Assembly (NCBI GenBank): GCA_001830645.1
Contig: MIBM01000034.1
Coordinates: 13,818-18,880 of the forward strand
Origin: Spirochaetes bacterium RIFOXYC1_FULL_54_7
Lineage (GTDB): Bacteria > Spirochaetota > Spirochaetia > Treponematales > UBA12059
DNA length: 5,063 nt
Direction of reading: 5' to 3'
The notes below the pieces were generated by a model, which saw only the letters and a program-made list of their open reading frames with translations, was not told the origin of the DNA and did no database searches. This document shows positions 1-5,063 of this stretch, in pieces. Position numbers and translations under genes: made by a program. How positions within the stretch are numbered: position 1 is the stretch's first letter; each line of letters begins with the position of its first letter.

Positions 1-372
1 CAGTTCCTGTATCCAGCGTATGCGCTCCTGCCCGGACAGACGCTCGGCTGCTATCCAGGTATCCAGGTCTCCGTCTGTGAAAACCGGCAGCTGTACTGAT
101 TCGGGAGCCAATACCGACACCCCGGGTATTTGCCGCAACAGCTCGAAGGCCTCATCCGCGGCAGAACCATCACGGTCATCCAGGGCTACGACCAGGACCT
201 GCCGCTCCCCGAACACGGATTGATACCACAGGGCCAGCTCGCGTTCTTCTTCCGTCCTGGGCAGGGTGTAGCGGAACTCGTGGTTTGTATCGAACCTGCC
301 CAACATCAGCACCGCCGCGATGCTGGCGAGGATGAAAATGATCACAAGTACTTTATCGAAACGCTGGTGCAT
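1..372 (-). CDS. RND/MMPL-superfamily exporter, N-terminal fragment (runs off left edge)
   Basis: The frame is open from the ATG at 372 to the window edge and gives 124 residues. It starts MHQRFDKVLVIIFILASIAA, a short basic N-terminus followed by one strong hydrophobic helix at about residues 8-25. This is the usual TM1 of MMPL/RND exporters. Next comes an extracytoplasmic stretch in the style of the family's first periplasmic loop: FRYTLPRTEEERE around residues 33-45, then VFGERQVLVVALDD around 53-66, matching the FG-x-x-x-x-LVVV-x-D pattern, then an amphipathic segment ending in IPGVSVLAPES at about 82-92. Full family members have roughly 750-900 residues, so most of the gene lies outside. 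The start is uncertain: the AAGAGG at 388-393 is 15 bases from this ATG, while an in-frame CTG at 381 sits 6 bases from it and an in-frame TTG lies at 408. Family members act in the inner membrane, driven by proton flux, and export lipids or hydrophobic compounds; this substrate is unknown. The call rests on topology and loop motifs, not on a full-length match. Confidence 0.72.
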   Translation of the reverse strand, partial: MHQRFDKVLVIIFILASIAAVLMLGRFDTNHEFRYTLPRTEEERELALWYQSVFGERQVLVVALDDRDGSAADEAFELLRQIPGVSVLAPESVQLPVFTDGDLDTWIAAERLSGQERIRWIQEL

Positions 373-379
373 GGACGGC

Positions 380-408
380 AGAATGAACCTCTTGGTACGG
401 TGTGTCAA
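380..408 (-). promoter_or_regulatory. Candidate promoter for the exporter gene (weak)
   Basis: A perfect -35-like TTGACA (403-408 on the complement) is followed after 17 bases by CATTCT (380-385), a poor -10 with three of six consensus bases. It lies directly after the terminator hairpin, which would suit a separately transcribed downstream gene. However, the -10 is only 7 bases from the ATG at 372, so a transcript from here would be nearly leaderless for that ATG. The TTGACA could also be coincidental or be coding sequence if an upstream start is used. Confidence 0.22.
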
Positions 409-440
409 GAAAGCGGGCGGCCCCAGGAAGGACCGCCCGC
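406..440 (-). terminator. Rho-independent terminator after the large lipoprotein gene
   Basis: Read on the minus strand, a perfect 8-bp stem GCGGGCGG / CCGCCCGC (433-440 with 413-420) encloses a 12-base loop and is followed by TTTCTT. It begins 31 bases past the TAA of the lipoprotein gene at 471-473, the expected place for its terminator. The U-tract is short and interrupted by one C, so termination may be partial, leaving some read-through into the exporter gene. Confidence 0.65.
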
Positions 441-470
441 AACAGTATCGGTTTGTGTAACAGGGCAGGT

Positions 471-3400
471 TTACTGTGGCTTTTCTTCCACAGGGGGCAT
501 CATCATGCTCATGACAAGGTCGGGTAGGGCCCACCAGAAGGAGTCGCCCAGGAATGAACCTTCCGCGATGTCTCCGGGTACCAGAGGAACAAAGAGGGAC
601 ACGGCGCCAGTAGTTGGTGAGCGGGTCATCAGAACATCCAGATCAAAATTCTCAGGCATGCCCACGTTCAACATGGCCGCGACAAGCGCCGCCTTGACGG
701 CTGTATACTCCGGCTCGGTAAGTGCCAGGCTGGTGTTGAAGGTAAGGTCCCTGATCCTGAGGGCGTACAGGATTTCCGGCGCTCCCTGGACGGTTAATGC
801 TGTGGCAGCCGTACCATCGAATCCTGTTATAATGTCATTTTCATCAATGTCCACCTTATAGAACTTGGGTTCCCCGGTGTCCAGATCCATGTCCAGCAGG
901 TTGGATATGGCGAACAGGGGGGTCTCGAAGGCCGCGGCGGGGCGCAGGCCTATGGCAGTGGGGAAGTCAGAGCCAGGAAGTACTTCGGTACCTGCCCAGT
1001 TGGCCGGTATGCCAAGATCCGATTCCGTAGGCCAGTTGGCGTCGTTGGCAAATTCCCGGATGTAGTCCATGGGGCTTTCGGGATAGGATTCCGGACTGCC
1101 TACCGGGAGGAATACCAGGGTATTGTCGCTGATTGCCGCGTGCATCCTGGCCGCCAGGTTGCGGGTAAACTGCATGGATGGTTTTACCTCGTCAGTCCAG
1201 TCAGGTTCATAGCCTGGCTCATCGAAGAGGAAGGAACCGGGCCGGACAGTGAAGGGTGCTGTCGAGAGGCGGCTGGAAACAGCTGTCATGGCACTGCCAA
1301 TATTGTCCAGGCTGGCCAGTGTAGCGGTCTTTGCCAGATCAAGAGCAGTGGCCGCATCAGCCCTGGGCATCAGGAAGCCACTTTCAAAGGGCGTGTCCAG
1401 AGTGGCCAACTGGGCCATGAAGGCTTCATAGTTGAAGTGGCTTTCAGGATCCAGCTCGTCTGTATACAGCTCAGGATTGTCAATCGGGTTGAAGGCCGCA
1501 TAGTAGTCCTGCAAGGGCAGGGACAGGCTTATGGACTTGCCCATGTGGATGGATGACTTGAGACCATACAGGGCGGCAGTCTCCAGCTGGAGTTCGGCCT
1601 TGCCGATGACAATATCCTCCCCCATGCCAAGCAGGCTGGCCGGGATGGCAATGGTCGCATCTCCGGATATGCCTTCCAAAGCACTCAGCACACCGGACAA
1701 ACCATCATCCAGCAAGGTTGTGACAGCATCCGCGAGAGCATTGAAGCCTGTACTGTTGTTGGTGGCGATATTGAAGATCAGACTGTCCCGCCACTCATCC
1801 ATGGTAGTAACGCCCTCGACACCTTCATGATACGTTTTGATGGCTTCGGGGATGGCGATGGTCGGGAAGGTCCAGATCTCATCGATCCAGACGTCATCAA
1901 TCCAGTTGCTATCCCAATAGCCATCTACATAATACTCGTCAACCCAGTATGGTTCGGCTACCCAATTATCATTTACCCAGTAGGAATCTATCAAGTTGTC
2001 GTTTTCATCGTATACATATTCCCAGTGGCCCTCCCAGTAACCATCCTCATAGTGACCTTCTACCCAGTAACCATCTATCCAATCTTGATCCCAGTAGCCC
2101 TCTTCCCAATAACCGCCTTCCACTTCCATCATCCAGTCGTTGGAGGTGAACAGGGTGTTCATTGTGGTGGGATAACCGGAGACACCGAAGTAGGTGCCCA
2201 TCATCGAGACCATGCTGGTGTCAACGCTTATGGCTGCCAGATTTAACAGACTGGACCACATAAGGGCCGGCGCGTAGGTGGGATCCTTGGTCACCGCAGA
2301 AAGGAACATGGTCCTGGCCGAGTTGAAATCCGGAGGATCCAGTTTCAGCAGGGCAACGCCGGCATCGACATCCTGCTGGGCTTCCGAGGGGAGGATCTCC
2401 CAGACGGCGTAGAGGGCCAGGTTGCTGGTCCTTGTAACGGTTGCGCCATTTGTATACACCACGGTGCTTGAACTCGGTACAGTGGTCCAGCCCAGGAAGC
2501 TGTACCCGGTCCTGGTGAAGGTATTCGCTGTCAAGGCGGTTGACACGCCATTGTCTATGAGCTGGGTCGAGGTGGTGCCCGAACCATCGTTCTTGTTGAA
2601 GGTAACCGTGTACTGCTCGGCGCTGAGGTCTTGCCATACAGCATAGAGGACCAGATTGCCGTTCAGGATGATGGTAGCCCCGTTGTCATAGGCCTTTGTC
2701 GTGGAGCTTGCCACGAGGGCCCAGTACAGGAATTCCGATCCTGTTTTTTGGAAAAGGTTGGATGCCAGTTGCTCTGGCTCACCTTCGGTAAATACCTGGG
2801 AAGCCATCGTGCCTGTTCCGCCGTTGGCATTGAAGGTAACGGTGAATTCCTGGAGCTCGCTACTGATCAGTTCCCAGACCGCGTACAGGGTTGCGTTGGC
2901 GTTGGCCATGGTGTACGAACCACCATCCGGGTAGGTTGCAGTAGTAGCAGTACTGGTGGGAGCCCAGCCTTTGAACCTGTAACCAGTTCTGGTGAAGGTG
3001 TTCAGAGTCAAAGTCTCCGATATACCTTCGGTTATGGACTGGACATCCATGGTTCCAGTGCCACCGTTTTCATTGAAGGTGACGGTGTATTCAGTTACGC
3101 TGCCTGTTGCATACCAGACCGCGTACAGATGGACTTCGGAGCTTCCCATGAGGTACTGAACCCCGTTACCGTAGGCAAGCGCACCTGCTGGACTCGTGGC
3201 CCAGCCCATGAAACTATAACCAGATCGGATGAAAGTATTAGCCTGCAGGAAAACCGCCTGGCCGGCAATGACGTTCTGGGTCTCGAGTGCCTCGGGGTCG
3301 CTACCATCGTTTGCATGGAAGATGATAGACACCATATCCGCCACCCATTTGGCATACAAGGTTACTGCCCTGTTTGGCATGATGAATGGCGCGCCGGCCT

Positions 3401-3668
3401 GGTAATTGTCACCAGTACCGTTCTGCTCGGTGTTCCAGCCATCGAAGGTGTAGCCGGATCTGAGCATGGAGCCTTGTGCGGCCAGGTATGTTGTCGTACC
3501 AGCCGAGAAACGGCCGCCTGAGGGGACTGTGCCCGAGGTATGCCCGTTGCCGTTAAAGGTAAGTTGATAATCTTGCCCACCCGTAGGTCCGAACAAAAGA
3601 TCGCAACCCGACATCGTAAGTGCCGCCAGCACTACCATTGTCAGTATGGCCACCGCACGTTTCATCAT
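471..3668 (-). CDS. Large lipoprotein with five InlB B-type repeats, a TPR-like motif and a Trp/Tyr/Asp/Glu-rich tract
   Basis: The protein has 1065 residues. Residues 1-22 form a lipoprotein signal: basic MMKR, a hydrophobic core, then lipobox MSGC with Cys22 as the lipidation site, followed by Asp23. Five tandem InlB B-type repeats (Listeria-Bacteroides repeat family) follow at about 34-109, 113-186, 194-266, 275-346 and 353-424. Each has a TFN-x-N-x-G opening, an RTGY-x-F-x-GW-type core and an LYAVW-type end. Residues 433-475 hold one TPR-like unit, with A451, F455, A458 and P463 at canonical spacing. Residues 512-599 are a Trp/Tyr and Asp/Glu-rich segment. Residues 600-1065 are soluble-looking, rich in Ala, Leu, Thr and acidic residues, and unrecognised. 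It is probably anchored in the outer membrane, facing the periplasm or outside. InlB repeats are usually structural or adhesive modules, so a binding role is inference only. AGGAGG at 3672-3677 is 3 bases from the first ATG and 6 from the second, so Met2 (3665) may be the true start. I see no catalytic motif. Confidence 0.93.
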   Translation of the reverse strand: MMKRAVAILTMVVLAALTMSGCDLLFGPTGGQDYQLTFNGNGHTSGTVPSGGRFSAGTTTYLAAQGSMLRSGYTFDGWNTEQNGTGDNYQAGAPFIMPNRAVTLYAKWVADMVSIIFHANDGSDPEALETQNVIAGQAVFLQANTFIRSGYSFMGWATSPAGALAYGNGVQYLMGSSEVHLYAVWYATGSVTEYTVTFNENGGTGTMDVQSITEGISETLTLNTFTRTGYRFKGWAPTSTATTATYPDGGSYTMANANATLYAVWELISSELQEFTVTFNANGGTGTMASQVFTEGEPEQLASNLFQKTGSEFLYWALVASSTTKAYDNGATIILNGNLVLYAVWQDLSAEQYTVTFNKNDGSGTTSTQLIDNGVSTALTANTFTRTGYSFLGWTTVPSSSTVVYTNGATVTRTSNLALYAVWEILPSEAQQDVDAGVALLKLDPPDFNSARTMFLSAVTKDPTYAPALMWSSLLNLAAISVDTSMVSMMGTYFGVSGYPTTMNTLFTSNDWMMEVEGGYWEEGYWDQDWIDGYWVEGHYEDGYWEGHWEYVYDENDNLIDSYWVNDNWVAEPYWVDEYYVDGYWDSNWIDDVWIDEIWTFPTIAIPEAIKTYHEGVEGVTTMDEWRDSLIFNIATNNSTGFNALADAVTTLLDDGLSGVLSALEGISGDATIAIPASLLGMGEDIVIGKAELQLETAALYGLKSSIHMGKSISLSLPLQDYYAAFNPIDNPELYTDELDPESHFNYEAFMAQLATLDTPFESGFLMPRADAATALDLAKTATLASLDNIGSAMTAVSSRLSTAPFTVRPGSFLFDEPGYEPDWTDEVKPSMQFTRNLAARMHAAISDNTLVFLPVGSPESYPESPMDYIREFANDANWPTESDLGIPANWAGTEVLPGSDFPTAIGLRPAAAFETPLFAISNLLDMDLDTGEPKFYKVDIDENDIITGFDGTAATALTVQGAPEILYALRIRDLTFNTSLALTEPEYTAVKAALVAAMLNVGMPENFDLDVLMTRSPTTGAVSLFVPLVPGDIAEGSFLGDSFWWALPDLVMSMMMPPVEEKPQ
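1872..2114 (-). repeat. Aromatic/acidic degenerate repeat tract (WxxGYW-like) in the lipoprotein gene
   Basis: This DNA encodes residues 519-599, which contain 13 Trp, 12 Tyr and 24 Asp/Glu in 81 residues and no Lys or Arg. The six-residue motif [WY]-x-x-G-[YH]-[WY] occurs five times, starting at residues 521, 530, 535, 540 and 580, with looser variants between. On the plus strand the DNA shows a recurring core cccaRta or cccaat at about 1913, 1943, 1961, 1976, 2021, 2033, 2063, 2090 and 2105. The spacings are 12, 15, 18, 27, 30 or 45, all multiples of three, which fits slippage or duplication constrained by reading frame. The pattern resembles the WXXGXW/YXWGXW short repeats of some envelope proteins; that assignment is tentative. 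Confidence 0.8.
2397..3569 (-). repeat. Five tandem InlB B-type repeats inside the lipoprotein gene
   Basis: The repeats begin at about residues 34, 113, 194, 275 and 353, a period of 78-81 residues. Shared landmarks are a beta strand ending in TFN (FHAN in repeat 2), a Gly-rich turn such as GGTGTM, a T/S-G-Y-x-F-x-GW core and a terminal strand LYAVW (LYAKW in repeat 1). Repeats 3 and 5 share the exact core TFTRTGY and repeats 2-5 all end in LYAVW. Repeat 4 has a decayed core, with GSEFLYW in place of GY-x-F-x-GW. Similarity is also visible in DNA: variants of ttgaaggtaacggtg recur near 2597, 2830 and 3074. This suggests expansion by duplication. Confidence 0.92.
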
Positions 3669-3671
3669 CTG

Positions 3672-3677
3672 CCTCCT
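3672..3677 (-). promoter_or_regulatory. Ribosome binding site AGGAGG of the lipoprotein gene
   Basis: A strong AGGAGG lies just before two consecutive ATG codons (3668 and 3665). Spacing is 3 bases to the first and 6 to the second, which favours initiation at the second Met. The signal peptide is intact either way. Confidence 0.75.
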
Positions 3678-3743
3678 GCCTCAATTAAAGGAAATAGCAT
3701 CATCTTCCGGTTCATCATTGAAAAACAACATGCACCAGTCGAT

Positions 3744-3771
3744 AGTATATCCAGATTTTTCCATAATACAA
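3744..3771 (-). promoter_or_regulatory. Candidate sigma70-type promoter for the lipoprotein gene
   Basis: On the minus strand TATACT (3744-3749) matches five of six -10 consensus bases. It is preceded after 16 bases by TTGTAT (3766-3771), which keeps only the TTG of the -35. It sits in AT-rich DNA about 75 bases from the start codon, leaving a leader of roughly 70 bases. The -35 is weak and TATTAT just upstream is an alternative -10. Confidence 0.42.
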
Positions 3772-3811
3772 GTTCAGCTAATTAAATTGATCATGAATTA
3801 ATATTATTGAA

Positions 3812-3846
3812 TGAATAATGAATGATGAAGAGTGAATAATGAAGAG
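3812..3846. repeat. Imperfect direct repeats, possible regulator or UP-element site
   Basis: TGAATAATGAA occurs at 3812-3822 and again at 3833-3843, exactly 21 bases apart, about two helical turns. ATGAAGAG occurs at 3825-3832 and 3839-3846. Related GAATGA units lie just upstream. Two-turn spacing is compatible with a protein binding one face of DNA, but simple-sequence drift in AT-rich DNA would look similar. Confidence 0.5.
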
Positions 3847-3914
3847 CGAATTGGTTATGTTTAAATTGAAATATAGATATTGGATGTATTGGTAATTCAG
3901 ACGGCTTTGCATTG

Positions 3915-3944
3915 TTGTTAATGGCTTTCAAAGGATGATATACT
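3915..3944 (+). promoter_or_regulatory. Candidate extended -10 promoter for the LolA-like/barrel operon
   Basis: TATACT (3939-3944) matches five of six -10 bases and is preceded by TGA, giving the TGn extended -10 element. TTGTTA (3915-3920), four of six -35 bases, lies 18 bases upstream. The predicted start near 3951 gives a leader of about 65 bases before the ATG at 4016. This is the best promoter match in the window. Confidence 0.52.
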
Positions 3945-3952
3945 CTGGACTC

Positions 3953-3979
3953 AGCCAGTCCTCATGATGGGGGCTGGTT
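3953..3979 (+). other. Hairpin in the 5' leader of the LolA-like gene
   Basis: CCAGTCCTC (3955-3963) can pair with GGGGGCTGG (3969-3977) around a 5-base loop ATGAT. This makes 9 pairs including two G-U; G3954-U3978 and A3953-U3979 can extend it to 11. It lies right after the predicted transcription start and 25 bases before the AAGGAG. There is no strong U-tract, so it is more likely a 5'-stabilising or regulatory structure than a terminator. Confidence 0.45.
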
Positions 3980-4004
3980 TGCCTGATGATTCCACTTGGC
4001 CAAC

Positions 4005-4010
4005 AAGGAG
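4005..4010 (+). promoter_or_regulatory. Ribosome binding site AAGGAG that sets the LolA-like start
   Basis: AAGGAG is 5 bases before the ATG at 4016. An in-frame upstream ATG at 3986 has no comparable site and would put ten polar residues before the signal peptide, so 4016 is preferred. Confidence 0.82.
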
Positions 4011-4015
4011 CTTCG

Positions 4016-4744
4016 ATGTACAGGCTGCGTTGTTGTCTTTTCGTGATTGTTTTTTGCCCTATGCTGGTACCTGTCGCCCATGCGGACAGGGCTTCGGATA
4101 TAGTCGGGTCCCTGTCCCTGCTGGGGGCCTTCGACGCCGTGTCAGCCAGCCTTACCATGCGGATCGAACGGGTTTCGGGTACCAGGGAACGGGGCATGGA
4201 ACTGTTCTACCGCAGGAATGGCAAGGCCAGCGATGTTCTTGCCCAGGTGGTAAGCCCTGCCTTTCTGTCAAACATGAAGTTCCTCAGGAAGGATGCCGGG
4301 AACGGGAGTATCGAACTATACCTGAAAAACTCCAGCGGTGTGCGCCGTGTAGTGGGCGACAGGGGAGACGAGGCCCTGTTCGACTCGGATTTCAGGACCG
4401 GGGATTTCATGGCCAGCCATATCGACAAGGCCAGGGTGGTGGAAGAATCGGCTGAGATCATTGTGCTTGAGATCCAGCCAGGGGGCAAGGCCGCGTTTTC
4501 AGCCAGGAGGCTGACCCTACGCAGCGCCGATCTTTTCCTCCTCTCCTTTGAAGAGCTGGACCAGGCGGGGCGGCTGGTCAGGCGCTACCGGGTTGTGGAA
4601 TTCGGAGAGGCGGAAGGCAAGTCCTACGCCCGCCTGAGTGTGATGGAACTGCCGGACAGGAACCAGCGGACCTGGCTGGAAGTCACGGGTATAAATACTG
4701 CCCCCCGGTTCGGCGCCTCCCTGTTCTCCAGGATGAGTCTGTGA
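4016..4744 (+). CDS. LolA-like periplasmic protein (outer membrane lipoprotein-sorting protein family)
   Basis: The protein has 242 residues. A signal peptide covers residues 1-23 with an AHA cleavage site before DRAS, so the mature protein is periplasmic. The mature part follows the LolA-like layout: MRIERVSGTRERG near 48-60, a beta strand MELFYRR, SPAFLSNMKFL at 80-90, IELYLKNSSGVRRV at 99-112, the family-typical DSDF at 123-126, then FEELDQAGRLVRRYRVV at 178-194 where relatives carry a 'd-x-x-G-k-l-v-k' strand turn. It closes with TWLEVTGINTAPRFGASLFS at 219-238. The length fits the family (about 230-270). Members are thought to share the hydrophobic-pocket fold of LolA/LolB and to bind lipids or lipoproteins; they are often encoded next to MMPL exporters. 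The ligand here is unknown. Its stop overlaps the start of the next gene, so the two are probably translationally coupled. It is divergent from the large lipoprotein gene. It is not a canonical LolA, which is usually shorter. Confidence 0.83.
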   Translation: MYRLRCCLFVIVFCPMLVPVAHADRASDIVGSLSLLGAFDAVSASLTMRIERVSGTRERGMELFYRRNGKASDVLAQVVSPAFLSNMKFLRKDAGNGSIELYLKNSSGVRRVVGDRGDEALFDSDFRTGDFMASHIDKARVVEESAEIIVLEIQPGGKAAFSARRLTLRSADLFLLSFEELDQAGRLVRRYRVVEFGEAEGKSYARLSVMELPDRNQRTWLEVTGINTAPRFGASLFSRMSL

Positions 4745-5063
4745 GACCACGGCCCCGCGGCATCCTGTTCCCGGCCCTGCTTGTTCTCCTTTTTCCGGCC
4801 CTGCCGGCCTGTGCCCAGGTACTTACGGTCTTCAACAGGAATGCTGTATCTGCTACCCTGATACAAGACATAGAAACAGAGTATGACGCGGAGTCGGCGG
4901 TAGGCTTGATAGCAGCGTTCGGTCTGGACTGGATCCAGGGCTATGGAGAGGCCTTCCTGCACTTTGAAACCGGGTCGGAGGCCATCAATTACACTATTGA
5001 GGAAGCCTATCTGCGCCTTCAGTCCCCGGAGGGCCTGACGCTCAACGCGGGCAGGATGAAGAG
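4741..5063 (+). CDS. Probable outer-membrane beta-barrel protein, N-terminal fragment (runs off right edge)
   Basis: The GTG start at 4741 overlaps the preceding stop (GTGA, 4 bases). An AGGA at 4730-4733 lies 7 bases upstream. The frame stays open to the right edge and gives 107 complete codons. Residues 1-25 form a signal peptide: basic VRPRPRG, a hydrophobic core, then PALPACA before Q26. Signal peptidase I cleavage after A25 is most likely; LPAC resembles a lipobox, but Pro at -2 is unusual. The mature start has alternating polar and hydrophobic strands with aromatic residues (FGLDWIQGYGEAFLHFE), followed by EEAYLRLQSPEGLTLNAGRM, a strand pair ending in a tight turn as in porins and DUF1302-like barrels. 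The operon with a LolA-like gene supports an outer-membrane role. Most of the gene is missing, so the exact family and any ligand remain open. Confidence 0.68.
   Translation, partial: MRPRPRGILFPALLVLLFPALPACAQVLTVFNRNAVSATLIQDIETEYDAESAVGLIAAFGLDWIQGYGEAFLHFETGSEAINYTIEEAYLRLQSPEGLTLNAGRMK

Larger units (their letters stand above)
3669..4015. other. AT-rich divergent intergenic region
   Basis: These 347 bases separate the divergent lipoprotein and LolA-like genes. I find no convincing gene or RNA gene here. The central part (about 3775-3900) is distinctly AT-rich and holds TGATCA (3788-3793), the small inverted repeat ATTATT/AATAAT (3803-3808, 3814-3819) and imperfect direct repeats. The flanks hold one candidate promoter facing each gene, plus a leader hairpin on the plus side. 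No operator could be assigned to a named regulator. Confidence 0.8.

Noticed and set aside
130..861. A plus-strand 243-residue open frame
   Set aside because: It crosses the exporter start, the terminator hairpin and the 3' end of the lipoprotein gene in antisense, and shows no protein-like motif.
833..893. Possible calcium-binding loops in the lipoprotein (D926-x-D928-x-D930-x-G932, and D940, D942, D945)
   Set aside because: The Gly is one position off the EF-hand or dockerin pattern and no partner helix or Glu at position 12 is clear, so it is not claimed as a site.
1872..2114. CRISPR-like or transposon-related repeats at the cccaRta cores
   Set aside because: The repeated cores are very short, unevenly spaced and in frame within a coding sequence, so they are protein repeats rather than an array or mobile element.
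1827..2246. A plus-strand 139-residue open frame that looks like a multi-pass membrane protein
   Set aside because: It is the antisense of the aromatic/acidic tract. Complementing Asp/Glu codons yields Val, Ile and Phe, which creates a false hydrophobic pattern. No ribosome binding site or family signature supports it.
2631..3521. A plus-strand 296-residue open frame
   Set aside because: It lies wholly antisense to the InlB repeats, whose assignment is firm. Its product has no recognisable domain and its length follows from codon bias on the coding strand.
3803..3819. Inverted repeat ATTATT/AATAAT as an operator or terminator
   Set aside because: Six A/T-only pairs around a 5-base loop are expected by chance in such AT-rich DNA, and no U-tract or regulator match supports it.
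3986..4015. A longer start for the LolA-like gene at 3986
   Set aside because: No ribosome binding site precedes it, while AAGGAG sits 5 bases before the ATG at 4016, which also begins directly at a normal signal peptide.

Overview
The window looks like a cell-envelope locus of a diderm (Gram-negative-type) bacterium. It encodes a lipoprotein, a LolA-like periplasmic protein, the start of a probable outer-membrane beta-barrel and the start of an RND/MMPL exporter. Coding DNA is moderately GC-rich and the single large intergenic region is clearly AT-rich. InlB B-repeat lipoproteins and LolA-like/MMPL gene sets are both familiar in free-living or gut Spirochaetota. A spirochaete is therefore my best guess, but it rests on gene content only and no taxonomic marker is present.

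Layout from left to right. (1) Positions 1-372, minus strand: the N-terminal 124 residues of an RND-superfamily (MMPL-type) exporter that runs off the left edge. (2) Positions 373-470: a short spacer with a GC-rich terminator hairpin for the gene upstream of it, and a TTGACA box that may belong to a promoter for the exporter gene. (3) Positions 471-3668, minus strand: one 1065-residue predicted lipoprotein. It has a lipobox, five tandem InlB B-type repeats, one TPR-like motif, a striking Trp/Tyr/Asp/Glu-rich segment with no Lys or Arg, and about 465 C-terminal residues I do not recognise. (4) Positions 3669-4015: an AT-rich divergent regulatory region with a candidate promoter facing each way, imperfect direct repeats and a leader hairpin. 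(5) Positions 4016-4744, plus strand: a LolA-like 'outer membrane lipoprotein-sorting protein'. (6) Position 4741 to the right edge, plus strand: the N-terminus of a secreted protein, probably an outer-membrane beta-barrel, whose GTG start overlaps the previous stop by 4 bases.

How they may work together (inference). MMPL exporter, LolA-fold periplasmic carrier and outer-membrane barrel are components that recur together in envelope export or lipid/lipoprotein trafficking gene sets. Here the exporter is separated from the other two by the large repeat lipoprotein, which is divergently transcribed from the carrier/barrel pair. The lipoprotein could be cargo, a surface-exposed partner or simply a neighbour; the sequence cannot decide. 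The most unusual item is the aromatic/acidic tract inside the lipoprotein.
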